Origin: Paracoccus binzhouensis
GTDB taxonomy: Bacteria; Pseudomonadota; Alphaproteobacteria; Rhodobacterales; Rhodobacteraceae
DNA length: 64,000 bases
Direction of reading: 5' to 3'
NCBI RefSeq assembly: GCF_016446475.1
Contig: NZ_JAEHFP010000001.1
Coordinates: forward strand, 124,001-188,000
Shown: piece after piece, positions 37,714 through 47,807 of the stretch
Layout: every line of letters starts with the position of its first letter
How positions within the stretch are numbered: position 1 is the first letter of the stretch
The notes under the pieces: model-generated
What the model was told of the DNA's origin: nothing
Seen by the model: the letters and a program-made list of their open reading frames with translations, nothing else
The model's database searches: none
Made by a program: the position numbers and the translations under genes

Positions 37714-39002
37714 ACCCCGTCCCCTTCGTCCGGGCGTTGCTGGCCCGCAACCCGCGCACCATCCGGCTGTTCGCGGCGCTGGTGGCGCTGGCCGCCGCCC
37801 TGGGCATCGCCGTCAGCGCGCAGGAGCGGGCGCTGCGCCAGGGCTCGGCCCGCGCCGCCGACCGCTTCGACCTGATCGTGGCGGCGCCGGGCAGCCAGAC
37901 CGACCTGCTGATGTCCGCCGTGTTCCTGCGCCCGACCCAGGTCGAGCTGCTGCCCGGTCCGCTGGCGCATCGGGTGCTGAGCGACCGGGACGCGGAATTC
38001 GCCGCGCCGCTGGCCTTTGGCGACAGCCATGGCGACAGCCCGGTGATCGGCACCACCGCGGATTTCGTCGCCCATCTGAGCGGCGGCCTGGCCGAGGGCC
38101 GCGGCTTCGCGCGCATCGACGAGGCCGTGGTCGGCGCGCTGGTCGAGGGCGAGATCGGCGCGGCCCTTGCGATCCGCCACGGCCATGCCGACGACGTGGC
38201 GGCCGGGCTCGATGCCGACCACGCGGCCGAGGCGCATGAGCACGAGCACCACCACGACCACGGCCACGACCATGCGGCCGAAGACGGCCATCACGAAGAC
38301 GGCCATCACCACGAGGATGTGGTGATCACCGGCCGGATGCGGCCGACCGGCACGCCCTGGGATCGCGCCGTGGTGGTGCCGGTGGAATATATCTGGTCGG
38401 CGCATGTCATGGGTACCGGCCATCCGCCGGGCGACGAGCGCATCGGCCCGCCCTGGCAGGCCGAGCTGATGCCGGGCCTGCCGGCCATCGTGATGAAGCC
38501 CGCCAGCGTCGCCGACGCCTACGGGTTGCGGGCGCGCTACCGGACCGAGGCCTCGACCGCCTTCTTCCCGGCCGAGACGCTGATCGAGCTTTACGCGGTG
38601 ATGGGCGATGCCACCCGGGTCATGCTGGGCCTGACCCTGGCCGCGCAGGTGCTGATCGTGGCCGCGATCCTGGCCGGCATCCTGGCGGTGCTGGACCTGC
38701 AGCGGCGCAGCTTCGCCGTGCTGCGGGCGCTGGGGGCGCCGCGGCGCTATGTCTTCCTGTCGGTCTGGCTTTATGTCGCGGTCATGGTGCTGGGCGGGGC
38801 GCTGGCCGGCCTGCCGCTGGGCTGGGCGGCCTCGCAGCTGGTCTCGGCCCTGATCTCGCGCGAGACGGGCGTGGCCTTCGCCGCCACGCTGGGCTGGTCC
38901 GAGCTGGCCATGGCCGGCCTGCTGGTCCTGGCCGGCTTCCTGCTGGCGCTGTTGCCGGCCTGGCGGGTCTATCGCCAGCCGGTGGTCGAGGGGCTGCGCT
39001 GA
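37710..39002 (+). CDS. FtsX-like ABC permease with His-rich periplasmic segment
   Basis: This 430-residue protein has one N-terminal helix (about residues 21-37), a large periplasmic domain, and three C-terminal helices (about residues 305-420) of the FtsX/MacB type. The periplasmic part contains a His/Asp/Glu-rich segment at about residues 170-203 with about 14 histidines, for example HEHEHHHDHGHDH. Such segments bind zinc, copper or nickel. Neighbouring genes for copper delivery follow directly. Similar ATPase-permease-DUF3299 groups have been reported among zinc-regulated genes in gammaproteobacteria, so zinc is equally possible. What is moved is unknown. Confidence 0.88.
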   Translation: MNPVPFVRALLARNPRTIRLFAALVALAAALGIAVSAQERALRQGSARAADRFDLIVAAPGSQTDLLMSAVFLRPTQVELLPGPLAHRVLSDRDAEFAAPLAFGDSHGDSPVIGTTADFVAHLSGGLAEGRGFARIDEAVVGALVEGEIGAALAIRHGHADDVAAGLDADHAAEAHEHEHHHDHGHDHAAEDGHHEDGHHHEDVVITGRMRPTGTPWDRAVVVPVEYIWSAHVMGTGHPPGDERIGPPWQAELMPGLPAIVMKPASVADAYGLRARYRTEASTAFFPAETLIELYAVMGDATRVMLGLTLAAQVLIVAAILAGILAVLDLQRRSFAVLRALGAPRRYVFLSVWLYVAVMVLGGALAGLPLGWAASQLVSALISRETGVAFAATLGWSELAMAGLLVLAGFLLALLPAWRVYRQPVVEGLR

Positions 39003-39010
39003 ACGCAAAG

Positions 39011-39029
39011 GCCCGGCCGAATGCCGGGC
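39011..39029. terminator. Hairpin after the permease gene
   Basis: A perfect 7-bp stem (GCCCGGC / GCCGGGC, loop CGAAT) lies 8 bp after the permease stop; no T-run follows on the plus strand. Confidence 0.4.
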
Positions 39030-39101
39030 TGCGGCACATTGTCCCTTTCCCTGCGCGCGGATTTCTGCCACCCCTGCGGCCGCAATCTCGCGGATGAAGG
39101 C

Positions 39102-39509
39102 ATGGGCGCGCTGGCCGGACGACAGCAGGCAAGGGGAAGCGGCCGCCGGCTGATCGGCTGGCTGGCCGTGCTGCCCTTCCTGCTGCTGTCACTGATCGTG
39201 CCGGGCACCATGCTGGCGCGGGATGCCCAGGGCGGCGTGACCGTGGTGCTCTGCGCCGGCGACGGCGTGGTCGAGATGATCATGGCCGCCGATGGCAGCC
39301 TGTCCCCGGTTGGCAAGGCCCCGCATGGCGACCATCGCCCCTGCGACTGGGCGCCGCACGGCCAGCCGCTTCTCGGCACCGACATCGCCGCGGCGCCGGC
39401 ACCGCTGCTGCAGGCGCTAGGCCTGGCGCGGGTGCTGGACCTGCCCGGCCATCTGCATCGCGCCGAGATGCTGGCGCCCTCGGCGCGGGGACCGCCGCCA
39501 CTCGCCTGA
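39102..39509 (+). CDS. Hypothetical membrane-anchored protein (DUF2946-like)
   Basis: About 135 residues from the ATG at 39102, with one hydrophobic segment (LIGWLAVLPFLLLSLIVPG) and an exported part with VVLCAGDGVVEMIMAADGS and HRPCDWAPHGQPLL. The paired Cys and nearby His residues and its position before the YcnI-PCuAC gene resemble small DUF2946-type proteins found near copper genes. The start is uncertain; the frame is open from 39021 and GAAGG stands very close to the chosen ATG. Confidence 0.6.
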   Translation: MGALAGRQQARGSGRRLIGWLAVLPFLLLSLIVPGTMLARDAQGGVTVVLCAGDGVVEMIMAADGSLSPVGKAPHGDHRPCDWAPHGQPLLGTDIAAAPAPLLQALGLARVLDLPGHLHRAEMLAPSARGPPPLA

Positions 39510-39575
39510 TCCGAGCTTTCCGATCCGCGCGGCCACGGGCCGGCGGTTCACGTCCCTATTCAGACGAGAACGATC

Positions 39576-40562
39576 ATGAAGAATCCTGTCTTTGGCGCGC
39601 TTTGCGCCTCGGCGCTGGCCCTGGCCGCCGCGCCTGCCCTTGCCCATGCCACGCTGGAACAGTCCGAAGCGCCCGCCGGCGCCGCCTATCGCGCGGTGAT
39701 CCGCATCGGCCATGGCTGCGACGGCCAGGCGACCAACACTCTGCGCGTGCAGCTGCCCGAGGGTTTCTACAATGCCAAGCCCATGCCCAAGGCCGGCTGG
39801 ACGCTGGAAACGGTGAAGGGCCCCTATGCCCAGCCCTTCGACAATCACGGCACCCCGATGACCGAGGGCACGCGCGAGGTGATCTGGTCCGGCGGCGATC
39901 TGCAGGACGACTGGTATGACGAATTCGTCATCCGCGGCACGATCGGCGCCGATGTGACGCCGGGCACGGTGCTGTATTTCTCGACCGTGCAGGAATGCGC
40001 GGAGAGCAAGGAGAAATGGATCGACGTCACCGGCAACAAGGAGACGCCGAACCCCGCCCCGGGCGTGACCGTCGTCGCGGGCAAGGCCGAGCATGGCCAC
40101 GGCCACGGCCATGGCGCCGCCGCCCCGGCCGGCAAGGCCGCGCCGGTCACGCTGGGCGATCTGACGCTCGGCGGGGCCTTCACCCGCGCCACGCCGCCCG
40201 GCGCGCCGGTGGCGGGCGGCTTCCTGACCATCGCCAATGCCGGTGCGGATGACCGGCTGGTCTCGGCCAGCGTCGATTTCGCCGGTCGGGCCGAGATCCA
40301 CGAGATGGCGATGGAGGGCGATGTCATGAAGATGCGCCAGCTGCCCGACGGGCTGCCGATCCCGGCCGGGGCGACGGTTGAACTGAAGCCCGGGGGCTAT
40401 CACCTGATGTTCATGGATCTGAAGCAGCCGCTGGTCGAGGGCGAGACCGTCAGCGTCACGCTGCAATTCGAGAAGGCGGGTGAAGTCGAGGTGCCGATGG
40501 CGATCGGGCCGATGAATGCCGGCAGGCATGGTGGAAAGGATGGTGGACATGGCGGACATTAA
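39576..40562 (+). CDS. YcnI-PCuAC fusion: periplasmic copper chaperone
   Basis: This 328-residue exported protein has a signal peptide ending AHATLE, so the mature N-terminal His of the YcnI (DUF1775) copper-binding domain is at the cleavage site. The YcnI domain covers about residues 24-165. A His/Gly linker (EHGHGHGHG) leads to a PCuAC domain (about residues 190-315) with the Cu(I) ligand pattern: His in EIHEMAMEGDVMKM, then HLMFMDL. PCuAC proteins hand copper to the CuA site of cytochrome oxidase. The C-terminus is another short His/Gly tail. It overlaps the Sco gene by 14 bases. Confidence 0.9.
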   Translation: MKNPVFGALCASALALAAAPALAHATLEQSEAPAGAAYRAVIRIGHGCDGQATNTLRVQLPEGFYNAKPMPKAGWTLETVKGPYAQPFDNHGTPMTEGTREVIWSGGDLQDDWYDEFVIRGTIGADVTPGTVLYFSTVQECAESKEKWIDVTGNKETPNPAPGVTVVAGKAEHGHGHGHGAAAPAGKAAPVTLGDLTLGGAFTRATPPGAPVAGGFLTIANAGADDRLVSASVDFAGRAEIHEMAMEGDVMKMRQLPDGLPIPAGATVELKPGGYHLMFMDLKQPLVEGETVSVTLQFEKAGEVEVPMAIGPMNAGRHGGKDGGHGGH

Positions 40563-41169
40563 GCAGGGCTCGCCGCTGCGCCCCCTGCGCTATGCGCTCT
40601 GGGCGTTGGTCGTGGTCGCGCTGGCGGCGGTCGGCTGGATGAAGTTCGGCGCCCCGCGCCTGGCCGAGGTCGCCGATGCCGGCACCGCCTCGCTGGGCCG
40701 CGGCGATTACCGGCTGGTCGCCACCGACGGCACCGAGTTCACCGAAGCGACGCTGAAGGGCCAGCCCTCGGCGGTGTTCTTCGGCTTCACCCATTGCCCC
40801 GATGTCTGCCCGACCACGCTGGGCGACATCGCCGGCTGGCAGGAGGATCTGGGCGCGGATGCCGGCAAGCTGCGGGTGTTCTTCGTCACCGTCGACCCCG
40901 AGCGCGACACGGTCGATGCGCTGCGCGACTATGTCTCGTGGGTGCCGGGGGTGGTCGGCGTCTCGGGCACGCCCGAAGAGGTCGCCAAGGCGGTGAAGGC
41001 CTTCCGCATCTATGCCCGCAAGGTGCCGCAAGAGGGTGGCGAATACAGCATGGACCATTCCTCGACCATGTTGCTGTTCGACAGCAATGGCGAGTATGCT
41101 GGGCTGATCGGCTACCAGGAAGACCCCGAGCGCGCCATGGCCAGCCTGCGGCGGCTGCTGGCAAGCTGA
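40549..41169 (+). CDS. Sco1/SenC family copper-delivery protein
   Basis: About 206 residues with an N-terminal membrane anchor (about residues 13-30) and a periplasmic thioredoxin-like domain. The copper ligands are the CxxxC of GFTHCPDVCPTTLGDI and the His in EYSMDHSSTMLLFD. The role is assembly of the CuA centre of cytochrome c oxidase together with PCuAC. The ATG at 40549, eight bases after AAAGGA, is preferred over upstream ATGs. Confidence 0.93.
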   Translation: MADIKQGSPLRPLRYALWALVVVALAAVGWMKFGAPRLAEVADAGTASLGRGDYRLVATDGTEFTEATLKGQPSAVFFGFTHCPDVCPTTLGDIAGWQEDLGADAGKLRVFFVTVDPERDTVDALRDYVSWVPGVVGVSGTPEEVAKAVKAFRIYARKVPQEGGEYSMDHSSTMLLFDSNGEYAGLIGYQEDPERAMASLRRLLAS

Positions 41170-41177
41170 ACCCCGGC

Positions 41178-41203
41178 GGCGCCGGCCGGGCCCGGCCGGC
41201 GCC
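41178..41203 (+). terminator. Terminator of the copper-delivery gene group
   Basis: A perfect 13-bp inverted repeat (GGCGCCGGCCGGG / CCCGGCCGGCGCC) without spacer, 8 bp after the Sco stop, followed by GTTTCCGTTTC. Pairing of the innermost bases would leave a small loop. Confidence 0.75.
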
Positions 41204-41419
41204 GTTTCCGTTTCGGGCCGGGGTTAGGGGGCATGCCCGGAATCGGCCATCCGAAATGTTTTGGAATCCTCCGGCGCCGGCCGATTCCCGGCGGCGCCGG
41301 ATGATTCGCGCCGCGCGCTCCGGCTTTGCCACCAAGCGGGCGCATGAATGTTAGCGCATGACATCGGCGAGGCCGGGCATGGGGCGACCCGCTTCGGCTC
41401 TGCTGCGCGCCTTCCCTTG

Positions 41420-41436
41420 GGAAACGCATGGTTTTC
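41420..41436. promoter_or_regulatory. Possible operator upstream of thuE
   Basis: GGAAAC-GCATG-GTTTTC is a 17-bp interrupted palindrome with one mismatch, 177 bp before thuE. It has the general shape of a LacI-family site, but no regulator gene for it lies in the window. Confidence 0.25.
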
Positions 41437-41612
41437 TGCCGCTCCCGGCAGGCCGCCGCCCGCCCGATGCCGCCATCCACCGGAATTCTTGACCGGAATC
41501 GGCGAATGCGCTAGGACTTCCCGAAAGGTTTCGGATCGACTTCGGCAAGCGCCGGAAAGGCGCCGGGACCGCAAGCGGCGCTGGGAGGCGCCTTGAGAAG
41601 GGGGAGGATTTG

Positions 41613-42890
41613 ATGGGGATTTTCAGTCGGGACGCGCTGCGTCCGGTGGCATTGGCCGCGCTTCTGGGCGCCGTCGCCTTGCCCGCCATGGCCGACGAGC
41701 TTTTCTATGTCGCGGGCGGGGTCGGCAAGCAGGCCGAGCATTTCAAGGAGCTGGTGAAGCCCTGGGAGGAGCGCACCGGCCATACCGTGACCCTGGTGCC
41801 GATGCCGCAATCCAGCTCGGACCAGTTCGCGCAATACCGGCTGTGGCTGGCGGCGGGGACCGAGGACGTGGACCTGTATCAGACCGACGTGATCTGGGCG
41901 CCGCAGCTTTCGGAATATTTCGTCGACCTGTCCCAGGCGGCCAAGGACATCGTTGGCGAGCATTTCCCCTCGGTCATCGAAAGCCAGACCACCGAGGGCA
42001 AGCTGGTGGCGCTGCCGCTTTATACCGACGCGCCGGCGCTTTACTACCGCAAGGACCTGCTGGAGAAATACGGCAGGGACGTGCCGAAGACCTGGGCCGA
42101 GCTGACCGAGACCGCGAAGCTGATCCAGGAGGGCGAGCGGACCGCCGGGCAGGGCGACCTGTGGGGCTTCGTCTGGCAGGGCAATGCCTATGAAGGCCTG
42201 ACCTGCAACGCGCTGGAATGGGTGAAATCCTTTGGCGGCGGCCAGATCGTCGAGCCGGACGGCACCGTTTCGATCAACAACCCGCAGGCGGTGGCGGCGC
42301 TGGAGCTGGCGGCCAGCTGGATCGGCACCATCAGCCCGCGCGGTGTGCTGGCCCACAAGGAGGAGGAAGCACGCGGCGTCTGGCAGACCGGCAATGCCGT
42401 CTTCATGCGCAACTGGCCCTATGCCTTCGCGCTGAGCGCCGGCGAGGACAGCGCCGTCAAGGGCAAGTTCGACGTGGCGCCGCTGCCCGCCGGCACCGCC
42501 GAGGTCGGCTCGGCCGCCACCCTGGGCGGCTGGAACGTCGCGGTGTCGAAATTCTCGACCAAGCAGGAGGCGGCGATCGACCTGGCGCTCTATCTCGCCT
42601 CGGCCGAGGCGCAGAAGCGCCGGGCGCTGCTGGACGGCAACCTGCCGACCGTGGTGGCGCTTTACGACGACCCCGAGATCGCCGAGGCGGTGCCGCTGAT
42701 CCCGCGCTGGAAAGAGGTCTTCGCCAATGCCGTGCCGCGCCCTTCGGGGCCGACCAGGAGCAAGTATAACGAGGTTTCGTCGAAATTCTGGTCGGCCGTG
42801 CATGACACGCTGTCGGGCAACGGCACCGCGGCCGAGAACCTGGAGCTTCTGGAACTGGACCTGACCGATCTGCAAGGCTCGGGCTGGTAG
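41613..42890 (+). CDS. thuE: Trehalose/maltose-type ABC substrate-binding protein ThuE
   Basis: This 425-residue periplasmic binding protein (extracellular solute-binding family 1) has a signal peptide (residues 1-27, ending PAMA). Blocks such as TLVPMPQSSSDQFAQYRLWL, DVDLYQTDVIWAPQLSEYFVDL and the sugar-contact region FMRNWPYAFAL are typical of trehalose/maltose binders. GGGGAGGA before the ATG supports the start. The order of this and the next five genes matches Sinorhizobium thuEFGKAB, which imports and uses trehalose and related disaccharides. Confidence 0.92.
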   Translation: MGIFSRDALRPVALAALLGAVALPAMADELFYVAGGVGKQAEHFKELVKPWEERTGHTVTLVPMPQSSSDQFAQYRLWLAAGTEDVDLYQTDVIWAPQLSEYFVDLSQAAKDIVGEHFPSVIESQTTEGKLVALPLYTDAPALYYRKDLLEKYGRDVPKTWAELTETAKLIQEGERTAGQGDLWGFVWQGNAYEGLTCNALEWVKSFGGGQIVEPDGTVSINNPQAVAALELAASWIGTISPRGVLAHKEEEARGVWQTGNAVFMRNWPYAFALSAGEDSAVKGKFDVAPLPAGTAEVGSAATLGGWNVAVSKFSTKQEAAIDLALYLASAEAQKRRALLDGNLPTVVALYDDPEIAEAVPLIPRWKEVFANAVPRPSGPTRSKYNEVSSKFWSAVHDTLSGNGTAAENLELLELDLTDLQGSGW

Positions 42891-42975
42891 GCCGCCTTGC
42901 GCGGGCCGGCGGGTTTCGCCGGCCCAGACTGGTCCTTCCCGACCGGCCATCGCGGCCCGACGAGGAGTTTTCCCC

Positions 42976-43934
42976 ATGACTGACCCCATCGCGGGCCGCG
43001 CCGGCGGTCCGAGCCTGCGGCAGCGTCGGCAAAGGGCGGCCTTCTGGTTCCTGGCCCCAATGCTGTTTGCGCTGCTCTGCGTCGCCGCCTGGCCGCTGGC
43101 GCGCACCATCTGGTTCTCGCTGACCAACACCACGCTGTCGAACCTCTATGGCGGCGAGTGGATCGGCTTCGACAATTACCTGTCGATGCGCACGCTGTCC
43201 TCGGGCCGGGTGGTCTGGCGCGGCACATTGGTCGATCCGGCCTGGTGGAACGCGGTCTGGAACACCGTCCGCTTCTCGCTGATCTCGGTCGGGTTCGAGA
43301 CGGTGCTGGGCCTGATCGTCGCGCTGGTGCTGAATGCCGAGTTCAGGGGCCGCGCCCTGGTGCGCGCCGCCATCCTGATCCCCTGGGCGATCCCGACCAT
43401 CGTCTCGGCCAAGATGTGGGCCTGGATGCTGAACGACCAGTTCGGGATCCTGAACGACATCCTGCTGCGGCTGGGGCTGATCGGCGAGAAGATCGCCTGG
43501 ACCGCCAGCACCGAGACCGCGATGACCGCCGTGCTGATCGTCGATATCTGGAAGACCACGCCCTTTATGGCGCTGCTGATCCTGGCCGGCTTGCAGATGG
43601 TGCCGCGCGACATCTACGAGGCGGCGCGGATCGACGGCGTCCATCCGGTCAGGGTGTTCTTCCGCGTCACCCTGCCGCTGATCAAGCCGGCGCTGATGGT
43701 GGCGGTGATCTTCCGCATGCTGGACGCGCTGCGCATCTTCGACCTGATCTATGTGCTGACGCCGAATTCCGCCGCGACCAAGACCATGTCGGTCATCAGC
43801 CGCGAGAACATGATCGACTTCGACAAGTTCGCCTATGGCGCGGCGCAATCGACGCTGCTCTTCGCGATCATTGCCGTCTTCGTCAGCGCCTATATCTGGC
43901 TCGGCCGCGTGGACCTGGGCGGGGAGGGCTCGAA

Positions 43935-43938
<4 letters not shown>
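42976..43938 (+). CDS. thuF: ABC sugar permease ThuF
   Basis: This 320-residue permease (MalF-like) has six helices and the EAA loop EAARIDGVHPVRVFFRVTLP, which contacts the ATPase. It overlaps thuG by 4 bases and forms the membrane channel with it. Confidence 0.93.
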
Positions 43939-44768
<830 letters not shown>

Positions 44769-44771
44769 ACC

Positions 44772-45773
<1,002 letters not shown>

Positions 45774-45815
45774 AATCACCACCCGCTCCCGCAGGGGAGC
45801 AACAAGGAGCGATGA

Positions 45816-46601
45816 ATGACCATCCGAGTCACTGTCTGGGGCGAGAACGTCCACGAGCAGAAGAACCAGACCGTCGCCGGGATCTACCCGGACGGCATGC
45901 ACAACACCATCGCCGCGGCGCTGAACCGCGATCCGGGCATCGCGGCCGGCAGCGTGACCCTGCAGGACCCCGAGCACGGGCTGACGGCCGAGAAGCTGGC
46001 CCAGACCGACGTGCTGATCTGGTGGGGCCATTGCGCGCATGGCGAGGTGCAGGACGCGGTGGTCGAGCGCGTGGCCGAGGCGGTCTGGTCCGGCATGGGC
46101 ATGATCTTCCTGCATTCGGCGCACTTCTCGAAACCCTTCAAGCGGCTGATGGGCACGCCCTGCAACCTGACCTGGCGCGAGGCGGGCGAGCGCGAGCGGC
46201 TGTGGCTGACCTCGCGCAACCATCCCATCGCCGCCGGCCTGCCCGATCATTTCGAGCTGGAGCACGAGGAGATGTATGGCGAGCCCTTCGGCGTGCCCGA
46301 GCCGCTGGAGACCGTCTTCGTCAGCTGGTTCGCGGGCGGTGAGGTGTTCCGCTCGGGCCTGACCTACAAGCGCGGTGCCGGGAACCTGTTCTATTTCCGC
46401 CCCGGCCACGAGACCTATCCGACCTATCACGACGCCAACGTGCAGCGGGTGATCCTGAACGCGGTGAAATGGGCGTATAACCCGGCCGCGCGGCTGGCCG
46501 AGCCGACCGTCGCGCCCAATGTCCCGGTCGAGCAGGCGCTGGAGCCGATCGAGGAACGCGGCCCCAAGCTGCATGCCGCCGGCGAGGAGGGCTATCGCTG
46601 A
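45816..46601 (+). CDS. thuA: Trehalose utilisation protein ThuA
   Basis: This 261-residue protein of the ThuA family (a glutamine-amidotransferase-like fold) has [23 protein letters not shown] at the N-terminus and [36 protein letters not shown] and [18 protein letters not shown]. In Sinorhizobium ThuA and ThuB convert trehalose or its 3-keto product. AAGGAG before the ATG at 45816 supports the start over an overlapping ATG four bases upstream. It overlaps thuB by one base. Confidence 0.94.
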   Translation: MTIRVTVWGENVHEQKNQTVAGIYPDGMHNTIAAALNRDPGIAAGSVTLQDPEHGLTAEKLAQTDVLIWWGHCAHGEVQDAVVERVAEAVWSGMGMIFLHSAHFSKPFKRLMGTPCNLTWREAGERERLWLTSRNHPIAAGLPDHFELEHEEMYGEPFGVPEPLETVFVSWFAGGEVFRSGLTYKRGAGNLFYFRPGHETYPTYHDANVQRVILNAVKWAYNPAARLAEPTVAPNVPVEQALEPIEERGPKLHAAGEEGYR

Positions 46602-47650
46602 TGGTTCGGCTTCTCGTCATCGGCACCGGCGGCATGGCGGCGAACCATGCCCGCGCCTTTGCCGCCCTTCCCGGCGTCGAGCTGGTCGGCGGCGTCGATC
46701 CGCGGCCTGGGCCGCTGGCCGCCTTCAACGCCGAGCACGGCATCGCGCGCGGCTTTGCCAGCCTGGACGAGGCGCTGGCCTGGGGCGGGTTCGATGCCGC
46801 GACCAACGTGACGCCGGATGCCGCGCATTGCCCGACCACCATGCCGCTGCTGGCGGCGGGCAAGCATGTGCTGTGCGAAAAGCCGCTGGCCACCAATGCC
46901 GCGGATGCCGGCGCCATGGCCGAGGCGGCGGCGCGGGCCGGCGTGGTGAACATGGTCAATCTCAGCTATCGCGACGTGCCGGCGCTGCAAAAGGCCGCGG
47001 CCATGGTGCGCGCGGGCGATATCGGCGAGGTGCGGCATTTCGAGGCGAGCTACCTGCAAAGCTGGCTGACCCAGCCCAGCTGGGGCGACTGGCGCACCGA
47101 TCCGAAATGGCTGTGGCGGGTCTCGACCGCGCATGGCTCCAAGGGGGTGCTGGGCGACGTGGGCATCCACATCCTCGACTTCGCCACCTTCATCGCCGGG
47201 CAGGACGCGGCGCAGGTTTCCTGCCTGCTCAAGGTCTTCGACAAGGCGCCCGAGGGGCGGATCGGCGATTATGTGCTGGATGCCAACGACAGCGCCACCA
47301 TGCAGATCGTGCTGGAGAACGGCGCGCTGGGGACGGTGGCGGCGACGCGCTTCGCCACCGGGCACCTGAACGACCTGCGGCTGCGACTCTATGGCGACCG
47401 GGGCGGGCTGGAGGTCGGCTTCGAGAACCGCGTCAGCCGGCTGCGCGCCTGCCTGTCGCCGGATCTGGAAACCGCCGCCTGGCACGAGGTCGAATGCCCG
47501 CCGGTGCCGACCATCTACCAGCGCTTCATCGCCGCGATCCGCGGCGAGGGCGCGGCCGATCCCGATTTCGCCCGCGGCGCGGCGCTGCAACGCCTGCTGG
47601 ACCGGGCCGAGGAATCCTCGGTCGAGTCCGGGCTCAGCCTCGCCGTCTAG
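46601..47650 (+). CDS. thuB: ThuB-like Gfo/Idh/MocA oxidoreductase
   Basis: This 349-residue NAD(P)-dependent sugar oxidoreductase has an N-terminal Rossmann domain (LLVIGTGGMAANHARAFAAL) and the family motif CEKPLATNAADAGAMAEAA with the catalytic Lys. It also has GSKGVLGDVGIHILDFATFI with a conserved Asp and His. It is the expected 3-keto-sugar-forming enzyme of the thu pathway. It is the last gene of the operon. Confidence 0.92.
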   Translation: MVRLLVIGTGGMAANHARAFAALPGVELVGGVDPRPGPLAAFNAEHGIARGFASLDEALAWGGFDAATNVTPDAAHCPTTMPLLAAGKHVLCEKPLATNAADAGAMAEAAARAGVVNMVNLSYRDVPALQKAAAMVRAGDIGEVRHFEASYLQSWLTQPSWGDWRTDPKWLWRVSTAHGSKGVLGDVGIHILDFATFIAGQDAAQVSCLLKVFDKAPEGRIGDYVLDANDSATMQIVLENGALGTVAATRFATGHLNDLRLRLYGDRGGLEVGFENRVSRLRACLSPDLETAAWHEVECPPVPTIYQRFIAAIRGEGAADPDFARGAALQRLLDRAEESSVESGLSLAV

Positions 47651-47807
47651 GCGCAAGCGATCCGGCGGCGGCCTCCTCCCTCCTGCCGCCGCCGGACAAC
47701 CGCTTCCCGGCCCATCGCCACCGCGGCATTGTCGCGCCGCTTCCATCGCGGCCATTGTTCCCGGCGCCCCCGCCATGCTACCCCGCGCCGCGAGAATGGA
47801 GGCGCGC

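Larger units (their letters stand above)
41170..41612. other. Intergenic region between the Sco gene and thuE
   Basis: About 443 bp without a supported gene. It starts with the Sco terminator, has a second G+C-rich inverted repeat near 41264-41299, and should hold the thu promoter with a possible operator at 41420-41436. Confidence 0.5.

Noticed and set aside
38218-38322. His-rich tract in the permease considered as an independent repeat or microsatellite
   Set aside because: The DNA is irregular with mixed His/Asp/Glu codons and keeps the reading frame; it is best seen as part of the protein.
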